Positions 13,884 through 21,177 of a stretch of DNA of 34,095 nt are shown piece by piece. The translations under genes and the position numbers were made by a program. This DNA is from Candidatus Mediterraneibacter gallistercoris. GTDB lineage: Bacteria > Bacillota_A > Clostridia > Lachnospirales > Lachnospiraceae. The notes under the pieces are model-generated. The model was not told where the DNA came from. It saw only the letters and a list, made by a program, of their open reading frames with translations, and made no database searches. The DNA lies in assembly GCA_019119745.1 (NCBI GenBank), contig DWWI01000178.1, positions 1 to 34,095 of the forward strand, in the 5' to 3' direction. Positions within the stretch are counted from its first letter, which is position 1. Every line of letters starts with the position of its first letter.

Positions 13884-15251
13884 ATGGTAGAAAAGAACAG
13901 CAAAAAGATCAGTGACTCATTCGAGGAAAATATCAGATATATGAATGAAATGCTGCCTGTGACAGAGAGCTTTGACATCATCAGGCGGGATATCATTATA
14001 GGAGGAAGAGCTTCCGTGTTCTATTACATCGACGGATTCATAAAAGATGAAGTTATGTTAAAGATCATGGACTCTTTTCTTTCTGTAACAGAAAAAGATA
14101 TGCCGGAGGATGCAGAGGGGTTCATACAGAAACATGTACCATATGTAGAGGTTGATGTTGCAGAAGATTTTGACGAGATCATACGAAATGTGCTCTCTGG
14201 TCCGGCATGTCTTTTTGTAGACGGATACAAGGAGTGTATTGTTCTGGACTGCCGTACTTATCCGGCCCGCAGCGTGGATGAACCGGATAAGGATAAATCT
14301 CTGAGGGGGTCCAGAGACGGTTTTGTAGAGACTATTGTTTTTAATACGGCCTTGATGCGAAGAAGAATACGCGACCCCCATCTTATTATGGAAATGACAG
14401 AAGCAGGGCAGGCTTCACGAACAGATATCGCAATCTGCTATATGAGTGACCGCGTGGACAAAGAACTTCTGAACAATCTGAAAAAAAGGATTGAAAATCT
14501 GCAGCTCGATGATCTCCGCATGAATCAGCAGAGCCTTGCAGAGGCACTTTTTAAGAGAAAGTGGTTCAACCCTTTCCCGAAATTTAAATATACAGAGCGA
14601 CCGGATACGGCAGCTGCCTGCCTTCTGGAGGGGAAAGTAGTCATTCTCGTGGATAATTCCCCTTCAGCCATGATTCTGCCTACTTCTGTACTGGACATGA
14701 TTGAAGAAGCAAATGATTACTATTTTCCTACAGTAACAGCAGTTTATCTGAAGGTTACAAGGGCGATCATCACGATAGCTACTGTTTTCTTTACCCCACT
14801 TTACCTGCTTTTTATGCAGAATCTGGAATGGCTGCCGGACGTGTTCGCTTTCGTTGCGGTGAGGGATACTGTTAATATTCCCTTGATCTTTCAGTTCCTT
14901 CTTCTGGAAATATCTATCGACGGGCTGAGGCTTGCGGCTATGAATACACCTACTATGCTCAGTACGCCTCTCAGTGTGATCGCCGGTATTGTGATGGGAG
15001 AATTTTCCGTACAGTCCGGATGGTTTAATTCCGAAGTTATGCTGTATATGGCATTTGTCGCGGTGGCTAATTATACGCAGCCTAATTTTGAACTGGGCTA
15101 TGCGCTGAAATTTATGAGGCTCATGCTTCTCGTACTGACTGCACTGTTCAATCTGTACGGATTTATCGCCGGATGCATTCTGGTACTTTGCTTCCTGATA
15201 TTTAATAAGACTCTGTCAGGCAGAAATTATCTCAACGTAAAATTGAATTAG
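13884..15251 (+). CDS. GerA-family germination protein, SpoVAF-like
   Basis: This 455-aa protein has an N-terminal soluble GerA domain (about residues 15-270; SVFYYIDGFIKDEVM, ILDCRTYPARSVDEPDKDKSLRGSRDGF, TGQAS-like TEAGQASRTDIAICYM, VDNSPSAMILPT) and a C-terminal membrane part with about five helices (280-450). GerA/SpoVAF proteins sit in the spore inner membrane. GerA-type A subunits sense germinants, while SpoVAF forms an ion channel with FigP that amplifies germination. The sequence pattern and the absence of neighbouring gerB/gerC genes favour SpoVAF. It also lacks the spoVAC-D-E genes that usually accompany it, so it is an orphan copy here. I found no convincing sigma-G promoter. Expression is expected in the forespore. 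Confidence 0.87.
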   Translation: MVEKNSKKISDSFEENIRYMNEMLPVTESFDIIRRDIIIGGRASVFYYIDGFIKDEVMLKIMDSFLSVTEKDMPEDAEGFIQKHVPYVEVDVAEDFDEIIRNVLSGPACLFVDGYKECIVLDCRTYPARSVDEPDKDKSLRGSRDGFVETIVFNTALMRRRIRDPHLIMEMTEAGQASRTDIAICYMSDRVDKELLNNLKKRIENLQLDDLRMNQQSLAEALFKRKWFNPFPKFKYTERPDTAAACLLEGKVVILVDNSPSAMILPTSVLDMIEEANDYYFPTVTAVYLKVTRAIITIATVFFTPLYLLFMQNLEWLPDVFAFVAVRDTVNIPLIFQFLLLEISIDGLRLAAMNTPTMLSTPLSVIAGIVMGEFSVQSGWFNSEVMLYMAFVAVANYTQPNFELGYALKFMRLMLLVLTALFNLYGFIAGCILVLCFLIFNKTLSGRNYLNVKLN

Positions 15252-15265
15252 CACCGCTGAGGTTA

Positions 15266-15298
15266 TTTAACATTTTTCGGAAAATGTTAAAATATTTT
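15266..15298 (+). terminator. A/T-rich hairpin terminator
   Basis: An 11-bp perfect stem (TTTAACATTTT at 15266-15276, complement at 15281-15291) with loop TCGG, then ATATTTT. It ends the germination gene, and the -35 of the degV promoter begins in its tail. Confidence 0.7.
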
Positions 15299-15325
15299 GA
15301 TAAACTGTATGAAAAATGGTATGAT
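15297..15325 (+). promoter_or_regulatory. degV promoter
   Basis: TTGATA (15297-15302), 17-nt spacer, TATGAT (15320-15325), giving a leader of about 65 nt. Confidence 0.65.
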
Positions 15326-15395
15326 AGATGAAGTGGGAATGTTCTGTGAAAAACTGCACAGAGCGATAGTTCAGTTATATTAGGAGGATACCAAG

Positions 15396-16259
15396 ATGAG
15401 AGACTATGTGATTACAGTAAACAGTACTGTAGATTTGCCGAAAGAATGGCTTGAAGAAAGACATGTTCCGGTAATTCCGCTGAAATATACAATCGACGGC
15501 GAGACATATACAGATATGGAAGGACTGTCGGCTAAGGAATTCTTTGACAAGCTCAGAGAAGGAAAAATGTCCACTACTTCTCAGGTGAATCCTGAGGAAG
15601 CGGCAGATATGCTGGAGCCATTTTTGAAGGAAGGAAAAGATATTCTGCATCTCGGATTTTCCTCCGGACTGAGCGGCACCTTAAACAGCATGAAGATCGC
15701 AGGGGAAATGCTCCAGGAAAAATATCCGGAAGCTAAGGTCATTGTGATAGATACGCTGTGTGCATGCCTTGGAGAGGCGCTTCTTCTTTATAAAGCGCTT
15801 CAGCAGAAAGAAAAGGGTATGAATATAGACGAACTGGCGCAGTGGGTGGAAGAGAATAAACTGCACATCTGCCATAATGTAACAGTGGATGATCTGCATC
15901 ATCTGCAAAGAGGAGGCCGTATTTCCAAGACGACAGCCGTGCTCGGTACACTTGTACAGATCAAGCCCATCATACATATGGATGACAACGGAAAGCTTCA
16001 GGTGATCGGAAAGGAGAGAGGACGTAAGAAATCGCTCAACAAGATCGTTGATATGGCGGTAGAACAGTCTAAAGGATGGGATAACGATATTATCATGATC
16101 ACTCACGGTGACTGCATTAAAGACGCGGAATACGTGGCAAAACTTGTGCGTGAAAAGATGGGGATCGATAATATCCTGATCAACAATATCGGAACCGTGA
16201 TCGGAAGCCATACAGGACCGGGAGTAGTGGCAGTATTCTGCATGGGAAATAAGAGGTAG
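15396..16259 (+). CDS. DegV family fatty-acid-binding protein
   Basis: This 287-aa member of the DegV/FakB family binds a single fatty acid and, in characterised systems, presents it to the kinase FakA for phosphorylation and entry into phospholipid synthesis. Family marks are VNSTVDLP at the N-terminus, MSTTSQVNPEEA, LGFSSGLSGT (acyl carboxylate and phosphate-binding loop), DTLCACLGEALLLYKA, LHHLQRGGRIS and the C-terminal GSHTGPGVVAVF. The length is normal. The RBS is AGGAGG, 7 nt before the ATG. No fakA gene is adjacent, as is common for extra FakB paralogues. It is monocistronic, flanked by a promoter and a very large hairpin. Confidence 0.92.
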   Translation: MRDYVITVNSTVDLPKEWLEERHVPVIPLKYTIDGETYTDMEGLSAKEFFDKLREGKMSTTSQVNPEEAADMLEPFLKEGKDILHLGFSSGLSGTLNSMKIAGEMLQEKYPEAKVIVIDTLCACLGEALLLYKALQQKEKGMNIDELAQWVEENKLHICHNVTVDDLHHLQRGGRISKTTAVLGTLVQIKPIIHMDDNGKLQVIGKERGRKKSLNKIVDMAVEQSKGWDNDIIMITHGDCIKDAEYVAKLVREKMGIDNILINNIGTVIGSHTGPGVVAVFCMGNKR

Positions 16260-16274
16260 ATTTATAAAATATCC

Positions 16275-16405
16275 GCCGGGAGATATGTATTGTTATCACA
16301 CACGTTTTCACTCGGTCGCAGCGCAGCGGCACATAAGAGCGCAAAAGACGCGTTCTAAGTGCCGGCGCTGCTCCAACGGTGCGTACACAATACATATCTC
16401 CCGGC
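16275..16405. repeat. 131-nt near-continuous palindromic element
   Basis: Perfect 19-bp terminal inverted repeats (16275-16293 and 16387-16405, GCCGGGAGATATGTATTGT and its complement) enclose further nested pairings: CAC-A-CGTT with AACGGTG (16299-16306/16375-16381), CAGCGC-AG-CGGCAC with GTGCCGGCGCTG (16319-16332/16359-16370), and AGAGCGC with GCGTTCT (16336-16342/16350-16356) around loop AAAAGAC. The transcript would form one long, slightly bulged hairpin. TGCTTTT follows on the plus strand and GGATATTTT on the minus strand, so it can act as a terminator for degV. Its size and symmetry also suggest a dispersed palindromic or MITE-like repeat. No target-site duplication is evident. Confidence 0.75.
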
Positions 16406-16466
16406 TGCTTTTCCCAGTTTGAAGTTCGAATTTCAGACGGAAAGGTCAAGAACGAAACTTTATCTA

Positions 16467-16650
16467 CTACGATTCTTTTTTTTCTGCATGTCTTATTCCA
16501 ATTTCGTAGAGTATGACATCTGTTATATATTTTCCGTCTTTTACTTCTGTGTTCAGAGTCCCGGCGTATTTCTTCACTGTCTCTTCCACATTTTTCATTC
16601 CGATCCCATAAGGGGATTTTTCGGAAATCTGCTTTACAGCAGCATTTACA
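16467..16650 (-). pseudogene. Probable 3' remnant of a GHKL sensor kinase
   Basis: On the minus strand an open frame without any start codon ends at TAG (16467-16469). Its last 50-60 residues read like the C-terminus of a GHKL (AgrC-type) histidine kinase ATPase domain: SPYGIGMKNVEETVKKYAG contains the G-x-G-x-x-N-V-x-x-x-V box, followed by the strand pattern TLNTEVKDGKYITDVILYE. The frame continues open upstream to 16770 without kinase-like sequence, so the N-box and the rest of the gene are missing. It lies between the ABC-F gene and degV. This is judged by eye; a chance ORF cannot be excluded. Confidence 0.45.
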
Positions 16651-16662
16651 ACTGCGTCCGGA

Positions 16663-16761
16663 ATGGCAGAGTATCTTATCTGTATTATTGCGGGCGGACT
16701 GGCGGTCTTTAGTTTTGCAGTATCTGTATTGTGGTTTCCAATGTGCAGGAAGAAAAAGTGA
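16663..16761 (+). CDS. Possible 32-aa membrane peptide
   Basis: A short ORF encodes a single hydrophobic helix with a basic end (MAEYLICIIAGGLAVFSFAV..., ending RKKK). It lies in the gap next to the kinase remnant and stops just before a hairpin. There is no good ribosome-binding site and no clear promoter, so expression is doubtful. Confidence 0.22.
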   Translation: MAEYLICIIAGGLAVFSFAVSVLWFPMCRKKK

Positions 16762-16789
16762 ATTCGTGTTTATTGAACAAACACGAATT
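16761..16789 (-). terminator. ABC-F gene terminator
   Basis: Immediately after the minus-strand stop, an 11-bp perfect stem (AATTCGTGTTT at 16761-16771, complement at 16779-16789) with a 7-nt loop is followed on the minus strand by CACTTTTTCTT. Confidence 0.8.
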
Positions 16790-18751
16790 TTACTCAGCCA
16801 GCATTTCCCACATTTCGTAGAGCTCTTCCAGTCTTTTCTCATTTGCCGCGTGTTCTTCTGCGAGTTCCTGACATTTGACGGAATTAGAGTAGACCTCTTC
16901 GAGCGTCATTTCATGATCAATCTGTGCGTTCCGGTCTTCCAGATGGCTGATCTCATCCTCGGTTTTTTTGAGATCATTTTTGCGCTTGCGCTCTTTTGCC
17001 TGCTGTTCTTTCTGTTCCTGCCAGCTTAATTTGGAGCCGGGGGCAGCAGCGGTGTCAGAGTCAGGTGAAGACACGGAAGAAGCAGAAGAACTCCCGCCGG
17101 CGGCTGAAGAAACGGGCGCACTGCCTGATGTGTAGGCACGGGTAAGTTCTTCTTTTTTCTCCAGATAGTAATCATAGTTCCCGATATAGTTTACAAAAGT
17201 CTGATTGACCAGTTCAAGTATTCGCGAAGCTGTGCTGTTGATAAAATATCTGTCGTGAGATACATAGAGAACAGTTCCGCTATAGTTGTTGAGAGCCTCT
17301 TCCAGGATTTCTTTTGACGCGATATCCAGATGGTTCGTCGGCTCGTCAAGAATCAGAAAATTGGCTTCAGAAAGCATAAGCTTTGCCAGAGAAACGCGGC
17401 CTTTTTCACCGCCGCTTAAGGAACGGATTTCTTTGAACACTTCATCTCCGGTAAACTGAAATGCAGCCAGTGTATTCCGAATCTGTGTATTGTTTAAGGA
17501 CGGATAGGCGTCGGATATCTCCTCAAATATAGTTTTCTCATCGTGAAGTACATGGTGTTCCTGATCGTAGTAACCGATCTGTACCTTGGCTCCGAGTGTG
17601 AATGATCCGCTATCTGCTGTCTGGACCTGATTTAATATTTTTAACAGTGTAGTCTTTCCGGTACCGTTATCGCCGATTACTGCCACGTGTTCTCCTCGTT
17701 TAATCTCGAAACTTACATCCTGAAAAAGCACCTGTCCGTCAAACTGTTTGGAAAGGTGTTCTACAGTCAGCACATCATTGCCGCTGACACATGACGGCTC
17801 GAGTGAAAAGTGCATTTCTGTATTGACTTCTACCGGCTTTTCTACCGGTTTGATTTTCTCAAGCATCTTTTCCCGGCTTTCCGCGCGGCGAATCGATTTT
17901 TCTCTGTTAAAAGATTTCAGTTTGTCAATTACAGCCTGCTGGTGTTTGATTTCCCTCTGCTGATTGTAATACTCTTTGAGACGGGCGTCACGAAGCTGCT
18001 GTTTCTTTTCAGAATAGGCTTTATAATTCCCCATATACATCCGGATTTCGCCATTTTCGATCTCTACGACTTTGGTTACGACACGGTTGAGAAAATAGCG
18101 GTCATGGGATACGATGAAAACTGCTCCGCGATAGTTGATCAGATAAGTTTCCAGCCATGCGATGGAATTAAGGTCAAGATGATTGGTGGGCTCGTCCAGG
18201 AGCAGAATGTCCGGATTGGTAAGCAGCAGCTTGCCGAGAGCTACCCGCGTTTTCTGACCACCGGAAAGGGTAGCTGTTTTTTTGTCGAAATCATCTTCTG
18301 TAAAGCCAAGGCCTTTCAGCACGCCTATGATCTCACTCTCACAGGCATACCCGTTGCGGGCTTCGAATTCAGACTGCAGACGATTGTATGTATCAAGCCG
18401 GTTTTCCAGCGCCTCTCCGGATAGCGACTTCATTTCCAGCTCTATTGCGCGGATCCGCTGCTCCATATCTATAATATCTGCCTTTGCAGAACGCACTTCT
18501 TCATAGATCGTTCCGTCCGGAATAAGATTCTGATGCTGGGCAAGATAACCGATTGTTTTTCCTTTGGCGAGAATGATATCTCCTCCGTCGAGCGGTTCCT
18601 CATTCATTATCATTTTTAATATAGTGGATTTACCGGCTCCGTTAATGCCGACCAGAGCAGCCTTTTCTCTTTCTTCTATATGAAAAGACCCCTCGCGGAC
18701 GATCACCCGGTCGCCGAAAGATTTTTCAATATTGTGACATGCGAGTATCAT
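16790..18751 (-). CDS. ABC-F family ATPase
   Basis: This 653-aa soluble protein has two ABC ATPase domains and no membrane domain. Domain 1 has Walker A GINGAGKST (about residue 35), signature LSGGQKTRV and Walker B ILLLDEPTNHLD. The inter-domain linker (about 245-310) is Lys/Arg-rich and helical (the P-site tRNA interaction motif region). Domain 2 has Walker A GDNGTGKTT, LSGGEKGRV and LILDEPTNHLD. A Ser/Ala-rich spacer (about residues 545-580) leads to a C-terminal coiled coil (KKTEDEISHLEDRNAQIDHE). ABC-F proteins bind the ribosomal E site and ease stalled translation; this architecture resembles housekeeping YdiF/Uup rather than a dedicated antibiotic-resistance factor. The RBS is AGGAGGAG. 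It is monocistronic and divergent from rex. Confidence 0.93.
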   Translation of the reverse strand: MILACHNIEKSFGDRVIVREGSFHIEEREKAALVGINGAGKSTILKMIMNEEPLDGGDIILAKGKTIGYLAQHQNLIPDGTIYEEVRSAKADIIDMEQRIRAIELEMKSLSGEALENRLDTYNRLQSEFEARNGYACESEIIGVLKGLGFTEDDFDKKTATLSGGQKTRVALGKLLLTNPDILLLDEPTNHLDLNSIAWLETYLINYRGAVFIVSHDRYFLNRVVTKVVEIENGEIRMYMGNYKAYSEKKQQLRDARLKEYYNQQREIKHQQAVIDKLKSFNREKSIRRAESREKMLEKIKPVEKPVEVNTEMHFSLEPSCVSGNDVLTVEHLSKQFDGQVLFQDVSFEIKRGEHVAVIGDNGTGKTTLLKILNQVQTADSGSFTLGAKVQIGYYDQEHHVLHDEKTIFEEISDAYPSLNNTQIRNTLAAFQFTGDEVFKEIRSLSGGEKGRVSLAKLMLSEANFLILDEPTNHLDIASKEILEEALNNYSGTVLYVSHDRYFINSTASRILELVNQTFVNYIGNYDYYLEKKEELTRAYTSGSAPVSSAAGGSSSASSVSSPDSDTAAAPGSKLSWQEQKEQQAKERKRKNDLKKTEDEISHLEDRNAQIDHEMTLEEVYSNSVKCQELAEEHAANEKRLEELYEMWEMLAE

Positions 18752-18812
18752 GCAGGTACTCCTCCTCTCAGATATCCATTATAACTGAAATGGCTGAAAA
18801 ATAAAGTAAAAA

Positions 18813-18841
18813 TTGACATAAGTTTAACTATTCTATATAAT
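18813..18841 (+). promoter_or_regulatory. rex promoter with imperfect Rex-like site
   Basis: A consensus sigma-A promoter: TTGACA (18813-18818), 17-nt spacer, TATAAT (18836-18841). On the minus strand, TAGTTAAACTTATGTCAA (18813-18830) matches 10 of the 14 defined positions of a Rex operator (TTGTTAA-N4-TTAACAA) and overlaps the -35, so autoregulation is possible. Confidence 0.75.
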
Positions 18842-18919
18842 AATACAGAATATAAAATGGAGCGCATAGATGAGCAAATCCATCCGTAGCAGGCTGAAAA
18901 TTGTGACTGGAGGATTGCC

Positions 18920-19585
18920 ATGCGATGGAAGGTGGTAAATTTGGAACATAGAAAAATATCCCGTGCAGTAATCTCCCGGCTGCCGAGGTATCACAGATAT
19001 CTAGGAGATCTTCTGGAGGAAGGAGTGGAAAGGATATCCTCAAATGATCTCAGCAAAAAAATGCAGGTAACTGCATCGCAGATCCGTCAGGATCTCAATA
19101 ATTTCGGGGGATTCGGTCAGCAGGGATACGGATATAATGTAAAATATCTTTATACTGAAATCGGAAAAATATTAGGACTGGATAAAACACATAATTTTAT
19201 TATCATCGGAGCGGGAAATCTCGGACAGGCGCTTGCCAATTATGCATCTTTTGAAAGAAGCGGATTTATCCTAAAGAGTCTTTTTGATGTAAATCCCCGA
19301 CTGGAGGGGATGTCCATACGCGGCGTGCAGGTCCGGATGATGGACGAACTGGTTGATTTTCTTGCCAACAATGAGATTGAGATCGCAGCGCTTACGATAC
19401 CTAAATCAAAAGCAGTCGAGGTTGCGGATCTTCTTGTGGCAAATGGAATCAAAGCAATATGGAATTTTGCACATACAGATTTGACGCTGCCAAAGGATGT
19501 GGTTGTAGAAAGCGTACATCTTTCAGACAGCCTGATGCAGCTGTCATATAATATCAGCCGCCGCAAAGAATCGCGCAAAAAATAG
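18920..19585 (+). CDS. rex: Redox-sensing transcriptional repressor Rex
   Basis: This 221-aa homodimeric repressor senses the NADH/NAD+ ratio. It binds operators when NAD+ dominates and is released by NADH, derepressing fermentation genes in anaerobes. The N-terminal winged helix (about residues 10-75) includes ISRLPRYHRYL, ISSNDLSKKMQVTASQIRQDLNNFGGFGQQGYGYNV. The Rossmann domain begins at residue 92 with FIIIGAGNLGQALANY. The C-terminal swapped helix is also present (LSDSLMQLSYNIS). The RBS GGAGG is 6 nt before the ATG. A hairpin separates it from nnr. The alcohol dehydrogenase at the right edge of the window carries a good candidate operator. Confidence 0.96.
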   Translation: MRWKVVNLEHRKISRAVISRLPRYHRYLGDLLEEGVERISSNDLSKKMQVTASQIRQDLNNFGGFGQQGYGYNVKYLYTEIGKILGLDKTHNFIIIGAGNLGQALANYASFERSGFILKSLFDVNPRLEGMSIRGVQVRMMDELVDFLANNEIEIAALTIPKSKAVEVADLLVANGIKAIWNFAHTDLTLPKDVVVESVHLSDSLMQLSYNISRRKESRKK

Positions 19586-19600
19586 GAAACAGACAGACGA

Positions 19601-19628
19601 CCCCGCAGCTTGCTGCGGGGTATATTGT
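19601..19628 (+). terminator. Hairpin after rex
   Basis: CCCCGCAG (19601-19608) pairs with CTGCGGGG (19613-19620), loop CTTG, then TATATT. It is a strong stem with a weak T-tract, so some read-through into nnr is plausible. Confidence 0.75.
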
Positions 19629-19664
19629 GGGAATATATCGATAATAAAGGACTGGTGAACAGAT

Positions 19665-21158
19665 ATGAGATATCTTCCGAATGGAACACAGATGAGTTCC
19701 GCAGACAAATTCACGATAGAGGAAACGGGAATTCCTTCTCTTGTCCTTATGGAGCGTGCCGCGTTAAAGACTGTAGAGATAATGCATGTGAATGGGATTG
19801 ACACATCGCGGGCATTGGTGGTATGCGGCAGCGGCAATAATGGAGGTGACGGCTTCGCCATTGCCAGACTTTTGACAGAAGAGGGGATGGAAGCGCAGAT
19901 CCTTTTTGCCGGGAAAGAATCCTCACTGAGCAGAGAGTGCGGTATCCAGAAAAAAATCGCAGAGAATCTTGGAATCAGCATCATCACTGAAATACCTGCC
20001 CGGGAATATACTGTTATAATAGACGCTGTCTTCGGCGTGGGATTAAGCCGCGAAATCAGCGGGAAATATAAAGATATCATCGCATGGATGAATGAACAGA
20101 AATGCCAGAAAGTGGCGGTCGATATTCCTTCCGGTGTAAGTTCCGCAACCGGCAAGATACTGGGGACTGCGTTTTATGCGGATCTCACAGTTGCAATGGC
20201 GTGTGTGAAGGTGGGAAGTGAGATGTATCCGGGGAAATACTGCGCGGGGAAAACCGTGGCGGTACCGATTGGTATTGATCCGAAATTCTTTTCTACAGAT
20301 GAAGAGGTCTGTGTCACGTATGACCGCTGTGACATTCCGGAGCTTCTGCCGGCAAGGAAACCTGATTCTCATAAAGGAAGCTACGGCAAAGTTCTTATGA
20401 TTACGGGAAGCAGAGGGATGGCGGGAGCTGCTTATCTTTCAGCAAAGGCCGCATATGCAGTCGGGGCGGGCCTGGTTCAGATTTATACGGCGGAAGAAAA
20501 CAGGACTGTTTTACAGCAGCTTCTTCCGGAGGCAATTATCTCCTGCTATCACGAATACGACCAGGAGAAACTTTCTGCTCTTCTGGACTGGGCGGACGTT
20601 GTATGTATCGGCTGCGGACTTGGCACCGGAGAAACTTCGGCCCGGCTTCTGGAAGGGACTCTGAGCAGAGTGAATGTCCCATGCATTATCGATGCGGACG
20701 GACTGAATCTGCTGAGCAGGAATATGCATCTGCTGGAAAAGATTCAGAGTCCGGTCGTACTTACACCGCATATGAAGGAAATGTCACGGCTGACAGGATA
20801 TTCTGTCAGTGAGATCTCAGACAGACGACTGGAGATTATCAGTGAATTTACAAAGAAATATCCTACAGTGTGCGTTTTGAAAGACAGTAGAACAGTCGTA
20901 AAGGAAAACGGAAGGCATCCGTTCTTCAACCTTGCCGGGAACAGTGCCATGGCAAAAGCAGGGGCGGGAGATGTCCTTGCCGGGGTCATTACAGGTCTGT
21001 CAGCTCAGGGAATGCCGGCTTATGAGTGTGCCGCGCTTGGTGTGTTTCTCCATGCATGCGGAGGAGATAATGCCAAAGAAGAAAAAGGAAGTTACAGCGT
21101 TTTTGCCCGCGATCTCATCGTCGGAATTGAAAAATGCATGGAAGAAAAAATAATATAA
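19665..21158 (+). CDS. nnr: Bifunctional NAD(P)HX epimerase/dehydratase
   Basis: This 497-aa repair enzyme regenerates NAD(P)H from its hydrated form. The N-terminal YjeF_N domain (about residues 1-215) epimerises NAD(P)HX; it shows GNNGGDGFAIARLL and DAVFGVGLSREI. The C-terminal ribokinase-like domain (about 230-495) is the ADP/ATP-dependent dehydratase, with KGSYGKVLMITGSRGMAGAAYLSA, LTPHMKEMSRLTG and the anion-hole motif NSAMAKAGAGDVLAGVI. The start MRYLPNGTQM matches the usual family N-terminus; the upstream RBS is weak. It sits between rex, the NADH sensor, and alr, which fits a nicotinamide cofactor theme. Confidence 0.94.
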   Translation: MRYLPNGTQMSSADKFTIEETGIPSLVLMERAALKTVEIMHVNGIDTSRALVVCGSGNNGGDGFAIARLLTEEGMEAQILFAGKESSLSRECGIQKKIAENLGISIITEIPAREYTVIIDAVFGVGLSREISGKYKDIIAWMNEQKCQKVAVDIPSGVSSATGKILGTAFYADLTVAMACVKVGSEMYPGKYCAGKTVAVPIGIDPKFFSTDEEVCVTYDRCDIPELLPARKPDSHKGSYGKVLMITGSRGMAGAAYLSAKAAYAVGAGLVQIYTAEENRTVLQQLLPEAIISCYHEYDQEKLSALLDWADVVCIGCGLGTGETSARLLEGTLSRVNVPCIIDADGLNLLSRNMHLLEKIQSPVVLTPHMKEMSRLTGYSVSEISDRRLEIISEFTKKYPTVCVLKDSRTVVKENGRHPFFNLAGNSAMAKAGAGDVLAGVITGLSAQGMPAYECAALGVFLHACGGDNAKEEKGSYSVFARDLIVGIEKCMEEKII

Positions 21159-21177
21159 TAATAGGAGATATACAAAA

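Noticed and set aside
16180..16842. 220-codon minus-strand frame across the palindrome and kinase relic
   Set aside because: It runs through the palindrome, both hairpins and the 3' ends of degV and the ABC-F gene. Its composition is basic and Cys-rich without motif, typical of a shadow frame.
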